A DNA stretch of 64,000 bases from Conus ventricosus (taxonomy: Eukaryota; Mollusca; Gastropoda; Neogastropoda; Conidae): positions 31,109,745 through 31,173,744 of the forward strand of contig CM031626.1 of NCBI GenBank assembly GCA_018398815.1, in the 5' to 3' direction. Made by a program: the position numbers and the translations under genes. This document shows, piece by piece, positions 1 to 10,053 of this stretch (position 1 is the first letter of the stretch; each line of letters opens with the position of its first letter). A model generated the notes under the pieces. It searched no databases, was not told the origin of the DNA, and saw only the letters and a list, made by a program, of their open reading frames with translations.

Positions 1-187
1 AACGACGTGATTAATAAATATTGTTTAGGTATTCAAGGACTGTAAGCAGGAGTTATTAGGTGCAGGAAAATACATGCAGTTGTATGCATGAAATCTGAAC
101 TGCAATTCTCAATATCATCATCATGGCAATCAAAGCCATAATCACTAAAACGAAATATAGGCTACAAGATGGTAATGACAGACAATT

Positions 188-190
<3 letters not shown>

Positions 191-268
<78 letters not shown>
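191..268. repeat. (GA)n microsatellite
   Basis: Nearly pure GA dinucleotides with two interruptions. It corresponds to the TC tract at 41632-41725 in R2 and 54577-54640 in R3, so it is an inherited part of the R repeat. Arg-Glu or Ser-Leu frames through it are artefacts. Confidence 0.95.
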
Positions 269-855
269 CATATCTAGCATAGGCTTTGCAGGACAGGGGG
301 ACACAATCTTTAATACACTAATTATGCAAAGCTGTTGAGAGTGTGCTAAGCGTGCTTCCTGGAATCATTATAGAAGCATTAAACTTGCTCCTGTGGTTTT
401 ACAGGTCTGTTTCTGTCCTTGAGTGTCCAGGGTATTTCTGTGTCTTTGTTGTTTGCTTGTAGTAAAGGGCACACATTAAATAGTATGCTGCCACTGAGCT
501 TCACCCTCATTTTCACTCTTTTCTCCCCTTTTTTAATACACAGAATACCCCCCCCATTGACGTGAAAGCAGCATCTGCAAACCAGCTTTTTACATGTTCT
601 TTATAAACTGCGGTTTCGTCTTCATGGTTTGGTTTGTCCTTTTGAAAAACGAGCAAAAAGGTTTCTTTTTCTTTTTATTCTTCTTTTTGTTTGTTTTTTG
701 TTTTGTTGTGTTAATTTTAACGATTCAGAGAAGAGTTTAATACATCTGGGTTTGTTTGTTTTTTGTTCTTCTGTCTTGAAGTCGTGACAAAGTTTTGTAT
801 AGCGTGCCAATATTATTAGTTATATTGCATTGAACATACACTGCTTGGGGTCACA

Positions 856-1611
856 ATGTTCATTGATATCAGTCACGTGGTTGTACCCTTTGTGAGATCA
901 ATATAGCAGTAAGTGCTGATGCGTCTCTGAACAATTGGGTTCACGCCAACAACCCAACCAATTCCAACCTATTTCTTACATAAACATCCTACAGTCATCA
1001 AACAACCAAAGACACAGACGGGTTCCGAAGCAAAAAAACGCTGGCTAAGACAAGTCAACACCGTTCAACTCCGGTATTATACAGGCTGCCAGCATCAATC
1101 TACTGAAACGGAGAACGCTGAAGCTTTGTATGACATTAGTGGTATTAAAACAGAAAATGGTCTATGAGAATTTCTAATTTCTCTGCATGTTTGAAAAACC
1201 CGGCGGTGAAAGCAATTACAATTGGAGATTCAACTGTCCACCTCCGTGCTCAAAGTTCAGATGCAGTGCACAGATGGGAGTGTCACTTCGTACACCTTGT
1301 ACACTCCATCAAGTTGTGCGTGTTCAAACACACGAATGTCTAGGAATGTTTCGTGTTTAAACATTCAGACTATTCCAGCTCAGTTAAACAGCAAACAGAT
1401 TCAACAGATGCAAACTTTCAGAAATTCAATTCCTGTCCGTTCAGTTTAACAGACACAGTGCTGGTCGAAGTGCTGTGCCCAGACCCTCATGCGTGGTGCC
1501 AGATCTATTGCGGAAAGCAGTCTGTGTCTTTGTCTTTTTCTGCCGTGAACCGTCTGAGCGGCGTTATGTTGAACTACAACTCATTTACCTGTCTTCGTCT
1601 ACTGTGAGTAG
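856..1611 (+). pseudogene. Decayed copy of the R-family secreted-protein-like ORF
   Basis: This segment aligns with the open 40286-41122 minus-strand ORF of R2. It starts at an ATG matching the point just before the hydrophobic leader of the R2 protein and ends at a TAG in the same place. An early in-frame stop near 905 and several frame changes break it; later parts still read like R2 (for example the STVHLRAQSS segment and DTVLVEVL). AATAAA polyadenylation signals lie 50-100 bases after the stop (1663-1668 and 1703-1708). Function is unknown. It is called a pseudogene because no single frame spans it, although single-base sequencing errors could account for some breaks. Confidence 0.6.
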
Positions 1612-1710
1612 ATCATGACATCACTGAAAAGCAGACACCAAAGACTATACTTGTGTGATGTAAATAAAAGCATTTTGTGTTCAAATGCCAGCTTCCTAGT
1701 TAAATAAAAG

Positions 1711-1752
1711 ACAACACACTCTCCTCTCTCTCTCTTCTCTCTTTTCTCTCTC

Positions 1753-1783
<31 letters not shown>

Positions 1784-1814
1784 CTTCTCTTCTCTCTCAA
1801 GAGGCAAACAGGCA

Positions 1815-1889
<75 letters not shown>

Positions 1890-1925
1890 ACACACACACA
1901 CACCACACACACCACACACACACAT
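1711..1925. repeat. Compound (TC)n-(CA)n microsatellite
   Basis: A CT-rich tract is followed by about 100 bases of CA repeats. The same type of tract borders R2 at 39797-40170 right after the AATAAA signal, so it marks one edge of the R repeat unit. Confidence 0.95.
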
Positions 1926-2851
1926 ACTGTGACCGATCGTTTCCGTCCAGTCACAAATTTTCATGCGACCGTGGTTACCGGAAGGTAGTTGTCCGGAATC
2001 CGGTTGAAAAATTCAGCTAAACTGCTGCTCACCTGTGCGCTGTTAGAAGCCGGTGAGTTGAACCGTTAGGCAGTCTCTGCAGTGATTCCGGCAACACAAC
2101 AAGACAGAAGCCGAAGAGGGACTCAGCTATTTTGGTGGCAGTCAGGTATTTATCATTGAATGTTTATTTATTTAGCAAACTGAAACCTTTATTCTTGGTT
2201 AGGAGCGACTGAAACTTCCTCAGCGCACTTGTGAAGGTTTTTGTTAAAAAAAATATTTGTTGTGTTCTGTTATCCTATGAATTGATATGGTAACAAAACG
2301 AAATGCTGTTGGAAAACATAGATGAGGTGAGTGTTAAAGGAAAAAAAACTAGTTATGAATTTCATGATGAAAAAAGGTGTTTATTCTAATATGGTTTGCG
2401 AGAAGATGGAGAGTGTTGATGCTATGGATAATAAGCTCCCAGAGTGAGCGACATAGATGTTTTACTGGTTTTTATTTTTGATGTGGATGAGTATTTAACT
2501 CACTCTTAACATACTTACTGAATAATTATGTGTTTGGTAAACAAGAGTGTTGTGGAAATCTTTGCTTTTACATATATTGAAGTAGATGAATCTTTTTGAA
2601 AAGAAACTGGTGATTATATGAAATGGAAATGAACATTCTTGTGTTACAAGAAAAGAAATGAACATTTTGTGAATTGACGAAAGACATTTATAGTTTGAAA
2701 AGCAATCTTTAATTGCGTGTAATGAAAGCAATCATTTTAATTGTGTGTAATGAATTGTATCCATGGTTATTGAAGGGGTCTAGGGGGGAAGTCTTTTCCC
2801 CAATTTGGAAAAACTCGATTATGAAAGGTTTATATGGAAATCCTTTCCTGT

Positions 2852-2985
2852 GTAGCGTTATGATTCGGAAAAGGAATGTTGTAGTGTTATAATTCCGGAA
2901 AAAGGGAATGTTGTAGTGTTATGATTCGGAAAAGGGAATATTGTAGTGTTATGATTCGAAAAAGGGAATGTTGTAATGGTTGAAG
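2852..2985. repeat. Tandem repeat, about 30 bp x 4
   Basis: The unit TGTAGTGTTATGATTCGG followed by AAAAGGGAATGT recurs four times with small changes and single-base indels. Confidence 0.85.
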
Positions 2986-3114
2986 AAAGAATATGCTCAA
3001 GTTCCAGTGAAATAGGATGTGGCAAAATAAACATGAATGTAGTCGTGATTGTAATGAATAGTAGCCATGATAACCAAGGTAGTTAATCAGTTTCCCCCAG
3101 GTTGAAAGTGTTCC

Positions 3115-3350
3115 CTGGAATGAGGGGGACTGGCTGCCATTGTCTGAGGGTCAGGCCGTAGCTGAGTCTACGCCCTGCTCTCCGCCCTGTGTCGGCGTGG
3201 AGAGGTCGGCCTGAGTGCCGAAAACCACCCACCTGCCACTGCGCCCGGGACGACTACCCGCTGAGCCAGTTGGGTGGAGACGCCACTGCTGCTGAGCCTG
3301 AGCGCCGCACCCGAGTTGAACCAGCGACCTGTTGGCAGGGTCGTCGTTGT
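3115..3350 (-). repeat. Possible tRNA-derived SINE fragment
   Basis: On the minus strand TGGCTCAGCGGGTAG resembles a Pol III A box, and GGTTCAACTCG resembles a B box. The B-like box comes before the A-like box, which is the wrong order for one SINE head. GC content is clearly higher than the surroundings. No poly-A tail or target duplication was found, so the call is tentative. Confidence 0.25.
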
Positions 3351-3700
3351 GTGTGAGCCACAGCTCCTGTGTGAGACTGTCACCTCGTCGCCAGCAGAGA
3401 CGCGCGAGTGTGTTAGAGATTTTTGAGTCACAGTCTGAAGTGATTTAAGTCCTGTGTTGACTTGACTTGACTTGATGCAGTAGTCGCCGTCTTCGTCATC
3501 TGCGTCATCCTCGTCGTCATCGTTCCGTTGTCGTCTCGTCGCTTCCATCGTCTCGCGTCTTCGTCTTCGTCTTCATCGTCGTTGAAGCAGCAGCGCCAAC
3601 GAATAGATACATATAGCTATATTTTGTGTATACGCCTTGTGGTTGGCGTGCCGACCTATTAATGATTTTTGCCTTTATATTATATGTGTTTGTCTGATGG

Positions 3701-3705
3701 CTCGG
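3701..3705. repeat. Target-site duplication CTCGG, left
   Basis: CTCGG directly precedes AGAGAATG at 3706. The same five bases directly follow CATTCTCT at 38212. Polintons are usually described with 6-bp duplications; extending by one base on either side breaks the match here. Confidence 0.75.
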
Positions 3706-4020
3706 AGAGAATGTTAATATACGGGTTCAAGCTCGCCATCTTATTTTGCACGAAAACCACCTTTTCACAAACAAATCACGTCCTTCTCATGCTACTTTTG
3801 GCAAAATTAACCCCTGTTTCTAAACAAAATTAACACGCAAAACTGCAAAAAATCGACGTAATCGTTACTTTAAAATGGGGGCTTACGTGAAAGATAGATA
3901 AGGTGATCGTGAACTCGCATATTAACATTCTCTCCAGGGGCATAAAATCATTATAAAAAGTGCAAAACTCTTCGCATCGGGCCCACATTACTGATCACCT
4001 CCGGGTCTAACTTGAGACCA
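3706..4020 (+). repeat. Outer element, left TIR
   Basis: It matches the reverse complement of 37894-38212 along its length, with scattered substitutions and several homopolymer indels. The first 228 bases (3706-3933) are a foldback unit: the tip AGAGAATGTTAATAT returns inverted as ATATTAACATTCTCT at 3919-3933. The unit is followed by about 87 bases ending in GGGTCTAACTTGAGACC. Confidence 0.9.
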
Positions 4021-4069
4021 TAGGGCATAAAAAATCTAATGGCAAACAGTCTGCCTTTCTACTTCAAGC

Positions 4070-4747
4070 ACCATTAATAAATCTGAACAACAACTGACTC
4101 TCCATCTTGGTTAGTTATTTTACATCCAATGAATTTATAGGTCCATTAACTAATTCTTAAATTCACTGTTTTTTCCAACTGAGATTAATCGATAATCGCA
4201 AAACCCCGCCCTAATTGAGGGCCCAAACCTTTAGAACTGTAGACGGATAGGCATCAAACAAATTAGCATCTGTTTTTAACTGTTGTAAATGGACATACAA
4301 AATTGGGTTCACGAGAAAATCAGGTTTATTACCTTCAAATTAATAGACATCTTCTCTTGTACATCTGTAAGCTCCGTTACTACTGTGAAAGCCTAAGATT
4401 CGAGCAAGGCCTCTAGGAAAAGTGTACTCTCTTTTTTCTTCTTGTGGGAAATGTATAGTAATTCTGAGGTTTGCTTCGTTAATTTTTAACAATATGCCAA
4501 ATTCGCTAAGTACTTCTTTTTAAAAAGCAAAAGTTGTAGTAACCATCAGGTATTTGCACATGAGTTTTTTTGATTCCCTTGTTCGTTACTAATATTGATC
4601 CAGTTATTCTGAGCTTTTTCAGATATGTTAACCCACATAACTTTAAAGCCCAATTTCTTTAAGGGCAATCCTACAACTCCCGCGCCAATTGACAATTGGG
4701 TACGTTAAGAACACACGCTCGTTTTGCTTGGTTATACAGATGTACAT
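4070..4747 (-). pseudogene. Gene M (outer copy): conserved Polinton protein of unknown role, broken
   Basis: The minus strand from ATG at 4747 reads as a protein resembling the inner gene at 27399-28052. Shared features are an MYICIT/MFVTIT-type start, an ALKEI/ALHEI segment, an IPDGYY motif and a hydrophobic LARILGF/LAKMLGF motif. Several stops and frame changes interrupt it, and no long single frame survives. It diverges from Pen (start 4783) across an AT-rich 35-base gap; the same divergent pair occurs in the inner element. The position beside Pen and near MCP suggests a virion component, but I cannot assign a fold or function. Confidence 0.6.
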
Positions 4748-4782
4748 CTTTTTTTAAAACTATTTAAAAAACTAATTTAAAA

Positions 4783-5991
4783 ATGGAACCTTTTAAATAT
4801 GACGAAAGTGCCACTTACAATGTAGGAGCGTTTTAAAACCCCCAAATCTATTGGACTTCAGTTTACTAACCTTTGGGCAGTAGATGAATCATATGGCTGC
4901 CAAGTCAGACTTGTAAACCCACTAACTAAATATTTAAATCCGCCAATAAAGAGTGTTAGAGTGCCATCATCATGGTCATCCCGCCCTATGACGTTTTACC
5001 AGAATCAGTTAAATTTTCCATTTACTGCGCAACCACTGGCTGTGGGTTTCATATGCAAACCATTTAAACCACCCCAATCTTTTAGTAAGGTCAGTATATA
5101 ACTTTCATGTTTATTACCAGTACAGACGAATACTAACTGAACTACAAGTGCCCTCCCCAGCGACAATGCGTTTAATCCATTTAAAAGCCCAATGGACAAT
5201 AATGCATATGAAAGAATCTGCAACGAATTTAACATTAATCCTTCAACTGATTTTAGACAAAAGTTAGACCGCAATCATGGGTTAGGCACATTGTATTTGT
5301 GGGGTGACCGTAGAGAATATAATTATGATACTGCCTGGCCACACCTCTTTTCAACCAAACAAACAAGTTCGATTGAGATCCATAGAACAAAAACATCCTA
5401 ATGCTTGGGCAACATTTATCTTAGATAAAGGTGAAGGCCTAACAATGCCAGGAGTGCAAAGACTCAATGACTCCATACGGACATACGTTTGGTGTCTATT
5501 AGGAGCACAAGCACAGACTAAGTCTAGCATAGTGGATCAATCTACGGGCTTTGATGCCAGAAAACAATTTCTAGCCAATTTAGAAGATGCTATTAACTTG
5601 CTGTTGATTTGCCTGCCAGCATACAAAGGTATCAAGACGTTCTTGCACATGTAGGTCAAAGGTTGACTTTGTTGTAGGCCATGGATTATACATGCTACCC
5701 TCTGACCTTAGACTACAGATTGGCATGATACAGAATTATAATAACGAAATCCTCATAGCTGGAGACGACCAAAACTTAGGGCACAATCAAGACTTAAACA
5801 CAAGGCCTGCTCCATCCATTTAAAAAAAGTACTTTGCCTGAAGAAAGCGATCCACCACCAGTTATAAGCGCCCAGAAAACACGCCACCTGTTGATCTGCC
5901 TCACACTGACAGTCACACTAGCGAAAAGACAGCCCTCGTTGTATTTTTAACTTTTACTGGAATAGCCACACTTTATTTCACTAAAAATTAA
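4783..5991 (+). pseudogene. Gene Pen (outer copy): conserved protein with C-terminal membrane segment, candidate minor capsid/penton, broken
   Basis: It starts MEPFKYDESATYNVG; the inner homologue starts MSAFKYTGAKYSVG. The protein would be about 400 residues. A well-kept central block (5304-5654) contains RLNDSIRTYVWCLLGAQAQTK, also present in the inner copy. The last 20 or so residues are hydrophobic (LVVFLTFTGIATLYF) and end in TKN before TAA at 5989-5991, as in the inner copy. Frame breaks occur near 4836, 5100, 5395 and 5620. Its 3' end overlaps or abuts the convergent gene Cc. The capsid role is only inferred from conservation next to MCP; the membrane tail could instead mean a membrane protein. 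Confidence 0.6.
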
Positions 5992-7232
5992 TCCAGCAGC
6001 TAGCACTCCTAACGTCCACAGAGGGTCAGCCATATAACCAGCAACTTTGCCTATAGTAGACAAAACCCAACTAACAACACTACCAATTATGCCAGGCAGA
6101 GCATCAAGCGCTTTGGCTGCAAACTTCTTTAATAAGTTTGCTAGATGATGTAATTGTTTTCTAATCCAACTTTTACCAGGCTGAGGTGACGGAGGCGCTA
6201 CTGACCCTGTTGGTGCACTGCCGGTTAAAGCATAAACAAGTGTAGAGATAGCAAACCCAACAGCTGTTAATATACTAACTATTGTAATCCTTGTTCTCTG
6301 AACAGAGTCCTTATTCTTTCTGCTAGCGTAGTGTTTTCATAAAGTATTCTGTTTATAGTTTCTCTGATTCTGCTTGTTTGTGATGCTAGCTGCGTTCTGT
6401 TAGTAGACAGCGTTTCTAACCTAGCTGCCCTTTCTATCATTAAATCCTGTATTTTCTGCTGTATTCTAACCTTTCTTCTCGTCCTAAATTGTTATCATCT
6501 GCATCAGCCAGCTTATTTTTTTTCTTCTTCTATCTCTCTATCTAGCTCACCAAGTTTTGCTAAATTGTTTGTTATTTTCACCCCTTATTGTCCGTAGAGC
6601 AGCATTAAGCCACAGGATTTCACGCATAGGCAATGGAGAATCACCAATTGTTTTTAATTGTGTCTCCTCATTAAAAGTTGTTTCAATTTCTGCTATTAGT
6701 TCATCTGCTGTTCGATTTAATTCTTGAAGAGGAATATTTTGTATTTCAGATTGTGTTGGCAACTCTTGCCCCAGTTCTGTAAACGACTAACGGCTTTGGC
6801 GCTAAGCTCTAAAAGGTTTAATTGTTCTGCCTTAGCAATAGGGAGTTTTCGCCTAATTGTGCTTAGTTTTAAAAACTTGTTTGGGTTTTGCGTTGAAGTA
6901 ACTTTTACGCGGTCTCCTACACCAGTTCTTATATCAAATGCCCACCATCTTCTTCAAAATCGTTAGGATCAACTACTTCTGGTAGCTCTCGTCCTATGCT
7001 TTTATAGAATGATTGAATTCGCCGTCGCATTAGTTCTTGACGGGCTTCAGGGAGTAAAGAACCTACTCCTTCTAGTTCTTGACGAGCTTTAAGGATGAAG
7101 AACCTTCTCCTTTAGGGCCCTTTTACGCAATGGGCCTGCTGCTTCTTCAAGCTCTTCTTGCAATGAAGAGCCCAGTTCTGTTTCATCTTCTTCTTCATCA
7201 ACAGGATCAATCGCGTCAAAATCTTCAGCCAT
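5947..7232 (-). pseudogene. Gene Cc (outer copy): long coiled-coil protein with C-terminal hydrophobic domain, broken
   Basis: The start is ATG at 7232 (MAEDFDAIDPVDEEEDE), preceded by an AT-rich promoter-like gap shared with MCP (start 7268). An acidic N-terminus leads into a Glu/Leu/Arg-rich region; the clearest part is 6547-6762, with MPTQSEIQNIPLQELNR and LPMREI, matching the inner copy. Further on come heptad-like arginine-rich stretches, then a hydrophobic Gly/Ala segment, a Pro-rich linker (SAPTGSVAPPSPQPG) and a C-terminal part with KQLHHLANLL and WVLSTIGKVAGYMADPLWTL. Frame breaks are numerous. A structural or membrane-active virion role is possible but unproven. The 3' end converges on Pen. 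Confidence 0.6.
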
Positions 7233-7267
7233 ATTTTTTATTTATATTCTTTTTTTTTTTATAAAAA

Positions 7268-8503
7268 ATGAACTCATATGGTTGTGACCTCGATCCCTAC
7301 AGAAGAGAGAAGGAACCCCCTGGTGTAAGAGGTATAAGGCAGACTGTAATTAGTGTAAATACCCCCTCAACAGTTCAGCCCGGACAAGCTTTAATAGTCA
7401 AGTTCCCTGATCTTGGCGCTGGCGATGTTATAATGCCAGGCACTGCTAAACTGTCATTCAAAATGGATATTAAATCGACAGATCCTAATGCTACTGTTGT
7501 TGCTAATTCAGGAAGGGCCATCGTTAAACATATGGCAATCAAACTGGAGGGCAGAGAAGTCTTTGTACTAAGCGAGGCAGACATTTTTGCCCTCTATTCT
7601 GACCTATGGCTGCCCAAAAAAGAAAGAAAAGTGAAAGTTTATCAGGGAATACAAGGCCAAACGGCCTCAAGCACAGGCTAAAAGCGGAGGATGCAAAGGA
7701 TGATGTTAAAGATGAGGCAGTAGCAGAAGCATTTTGGGAACAGATTCTGCATCCCTCTAGATTTTGAACTGTTAAAGACGCATATGCCATATTACCAAGG
7801 CGCACTAAAAGAAAAACTTACTTATGAACTGACATTAATCCTAGCGATTCTGTTCTGTCTGAAGACCCTTTAGCTAAATACACAGTTAGCGACATTCCTC
7901 TTGAGTTTGATGTTGTTACTAACCTGAACTGGCTAGAACAATCTTAACCAGTATAAAAGTAAAACAATTATTTATTATGAAAGAGTTCTGCACTCCACTA
8001 CAGAAAATAGAAACAAGCGAGACACTCTCTGGAACATACATCTAAATCAGTCTCTGAAGTCTTTAAAAGGAATTTTGTTCTTGTTTACTGAAGGAACAAA
8101 CTCTTTTCATAGAGAATCAGAAGCGTTTTATAATCCAAAAATTGAGAAGGTTGACTGTGCAATAATGGCAAGTCTGATCAGTTGTATTCGGGTCGCGGAC
8201 TTTTACCTCACCAGCACTTTGATGAAAAAAGAAAGTTGTTCGCTGGAGGTAGGCAAAGAGATCCTGCAGTTGATCGGGTATGTAAAACACTTCGCCTTTA
8301 TGATGTAAAACTCGAAGACTACTTAACAACCAAATATGGGCTGTGGTTGGATTTTAGATCCACATTTGACAACAGATTGTTTGGAAGTGGAGAAAGGGTA
8401 GGGCAAGATGGTATAAAAATAAATATTCACAAGAAAAACAGACGGAAACGCCCCAATACAAATGCATGTTTTTATGGTTTGTGATGCTCAGATAAACATT
8501 TAA
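7268..8503 (+). pseudogene. Probable major capsid protein (outer copy), broken
   Basis: The frame opens at ATG 7268 (MNSYGCDLDPYRREKEPPG). The first 137 residues are intact and include VKFPDLGAGDVIMPGTAKLSF and GRAIVKHMAIKLEG, which match the inner copy. The conserved C-terminal part is in a different frame (8182-8484) with LEDYLTTKYGLWLDF and LFGSGERVGQDG. Expected length is about 410 residues, small for a double-jelly-roll capsid protein but within range. Frame changes lie near 7680, 7765, 7950 and 8180. The MCP call rests on β-rich composition, strong conservation and the position between Cc and the packaging ATPase. It is not proven by structure; another structural protein remains possible. 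Confidence 0.55.
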
Positions 8504-8562
8504 GAAAACAGGCTAAAAGACGTGGCTTATTAAAATGCAGAAGAAATAACCTATTAAAACAA

Positions 8563-9170
8563 ATGGATAGTTTGAAGTTTCGCCCAAAGATCTGCACTGC
8601 TCACTTATCTGCGGGATTACTGGGTGTGGGAAAATTGTCTTCGTACTTGATTTGTTACAAACAATATACAGGTTTCATTACCAGTACATTGTTATATTCT
8701 GGACAACCATTAAGCACAACAAGTCTTACAAAGAAAGGAAGTTTATTTGGACAGACGAAAATATATTTGTAGTTGATCCCAGTAATAACTGAGCGACTGT
8801 TTAGAACATTGCTATAGACTATTTGAGGGAACTGAAACACTGTTTATTATTGATGACTGTTCAGCTGAACGAGACATTGTTAAAAAAAGAAAAGCTCTGT
8901 CAAGCTAGCCTTTAGTGGACGCCACGCGTTAGTTTCTGTGTGGCTCTTAACTCAAAAATATAATGCTGTCTTAAAAGACTTTAGATCGCAGTTAAAATCG
9001 GTTTTATTATTTTACACTAAGGACAAAGATAGTTTTGAAGAATGTTTAAGTGAAAATTATATAATAAGGGACAAAGATGAGCTAAAAAAAAAGAGCAGTT
9101 AGAAAAATCTAAGCACGCTAAGCTATGCTTGCGGACTGACCCCCTAGTTCAATACGTTTGTTTATTATAA
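8563..9170 (+). pseudogene. A32/FtsK-like DNA-packaging ATPase (outer copy), broken
   Basis: It aligns with the intact inner ATPase (28979-29590) from ATG 8563 to TAA 9168-9170. The Walker A region is damaged: the reading shows LGVGK where the inner copy has GQTGCGKT. The Walker B region (around 8840-8870) and the SGRHA segment can be found in other frames. At least four frame changes and an in-frame stop after the first 69 codons are present, so it cannot make an active enzyme as read. In Polintons this ATPase pumps DNA into the capsid. The gene is followed after 16 bases by gene P. Confidence 0.75.
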
Positions 9171-9186
9171 TTTTAATATTAAAAAA

Positions 9187-9243
9187 ATGTCTCGAGGGCC
9201 AGAATCAAAAGCGCGCTAGCTCCTAAATGCACTGCAGTAGAGC
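9187..9243 (+). pseudogene. Gene P (outer copy), 5' fragment cut by the inner element
   Basis: ATG at 9187 opens MSRGPES, matching MSRGPEE of the inner paralogue at 28106. The fragment ends at GTAGAGC, where the inner element begins. The same codon series (GAG CTA AAA GAC) resumes at 29701. One extra CG near 9213 shifts the frame. This split is the clearest evidence that the inner element inserted into a pre-existing outer gene. Confidence 0.8.
9239..9243. repeat. Target-site duplication AGAGC, left of the inner element
   Basis: AGAGC here and at 29701-29705 flank the inner element. The base before it is T on both sides (TAGAGC), so a 6-bp duplication is possible if the final T of the right end belongs to the target. 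Confidence 0.8.
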
Positions 9244-9360
9244 AGGGGAACAGGAAAACACCGATTCTGGCTCACTCGGTCTCACCCGGTCTCACCCGGG
9301 CTTGCCCGGGCTCACCGGTCTCAACCGAGCGACTCCAAAATCGGTGTTTTCCCGTTCTCT
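9244..9360. repeat. Foldback tip with 10-bp iterons, left (6 units)
   Basis: Outer arms of about 20 bases (GAACAGGAAAACACCGATT and its complement AATCGGTGTTTTCCCGTTC) enclose tandem 10-mers of the form CTCACCCGGK: CTCACTCGGT, CTCACCCGGT, CTCACCCGGG, CTTGCCCGGG, CTCACCGGT and CTCAACCGAG. The middle (CCCGGG-CTTG-CCCGGG) can form a short hairpin. The 10-bp spacing is one helical turn, which suggests a protein-binding array. Confidence 0.85.
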
Positions 9361-9421
9361 ACCCTACAAACATACATACTGTGTAGGGTTATCTGTTTTC
9401 AATACTAATTTACTAAACTTT

Positions 9422-9661
9422 TTAGATTTTTAGTTTTTGCTTAATCCTGTGTTTTTCCTGATCATTTTCAATAACATCATTTTCGCGCAAACATTCATCA
9501 AATGAGTCTCTGTCTTTCATGTGAAATAAAACTACAGTCTTTAATTGTTCTCTAAAGTCTTTTAAAACCGAGTTATATTTTTGACATAAAATCCACACAC
9601 TTATTCCCGCATGTCTTCCACTGAAAGCTAGTTTCGACAAAGCGTTTCTTTTTTTAACTAT
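9422..9661 (-). pseudogene. ATPase 3'-end fragment inside the left TIR
   Basis: The minus strand reads KKRNALSKLAFSGRHAG and on to KQKLK, which is the C-terminal third of the packaging ATPase and an inverted copy of 29294-29590. One extra A near 9427 gives a premature stop. There is no Walker A or B part, so it is a non-functional fragment kept only as part of the TIR. Confidence 0.9.
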
Positions 9662-9904
9662 ATGTACACCCCACGCACACACACGAGTGCGCTGAAGTAA
9701 AACCATACCTCCCCACTTGCCGCGCAGGCAATTCAATGACTTTCAAAAGCCTATTGAAATTGAAAGAAACTCTTATCACAGCAATCACGCATGCTCAGTA
9801 GACTTGATTCTACTGGGCATGCGTTTCGGGCGGTTGACTCTAATGCCAGCATTTCTACGTTCTCTAGGGTGCAGTTATGAATAGCGATCGATTTCTATTG
9901 CCTG
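9662..9904. other. Non-coding segment with two repeat motifs
   Basis: No gene is seen. It holds an inverted repeat with about 14-base arms (GCATGCTCAGTAGA / TCTACTGGGCATGC, near 9789-9822). It also holds the first of two imperfect copies of a motif like TGCAGTTATGAATAGCG (from about 9870), whose second copy marks the start of the 5.59-kb duplicated block. Confidence 0.6.
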
Positions 9905-10053
9905 CAGTTCTGAATAGCGAGATTTTATAAGTGGCTGAAAGGATCTTGCTCAGTCATTCCTGCCTTTCATAAAACATATCAAAACATGTTTCTTACCTTC
10001 CCCCAATCACAAGACTAGACACAGCACCTGCAAAGCTCAGCGGCAAACTAGGC

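Larger units (their letters stand above)
1..1925 (+). repeat. R-family dispersed repeat, copy R1 (runs off the left edge)
   Basis: This stretch is the reverse complement of parts of 39.8-41.9 kb (R2) and 53.3-54.9 kb (R3). Shared landmarks are the TCATGCATACAACTGCATG-type segment, a GA/TC tract, an AATACCCCCCCC run, a decayed ORF and two AATAAA signals followed by a TC/CA microsatellite. Position 1 aligns near 41908 of R2, so R1 continues beyond the window. It lies in the opposite orientation to R2 and R3. The family is not one I recognise; it could be a non-autonomous transposon or a duplicated host locus. Confidence 0.8.
1926..3700. other. Host flank without a recognisable gene
   Basis: I see no convincing coding region here. 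The stretch contains a 30-bp tandem repeat (2852-2985), a GC-rich segment with tRNA-box-like motifs (3115-3350) and a CGT/CTT-rich low-complexity run (3480-3600). A minus-strand open frame over the GC-rich part (3168-3548) has low-complexity composition and no family resemblance. Confidence 0.5.
9244..9661 (+). repeat. Inner element, left TIR
   Basis: It matches the reverse complement of 29294-29700. The outer 117 bases are a foldback tip; the next 300 bases are an inverted copy of the 3' half of the ATPase gene. Identity over the ATPase part is about 96% by eye. The match ends at AACTAT (9656-9661). Confidence 0.9.

Noticed and set aside
3115..3350. Functional tRNA gene
   Set aside because: Box motifs are in the wrong order and no cloverleaf can be drawn.
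3168..3548. 126-codon minus-strand frame
   Set aside because: Lies over GC-rich repeat-like and GAC/GAT-rich low-complexity sequence; no family seen.
9244..9360. Parvovirus-like terminal hairpin
   Set aside because: The palindromic tip recalls such termini, but no parvovirus-type replication initiator or capsid gene is present. The content is Polinton-like.
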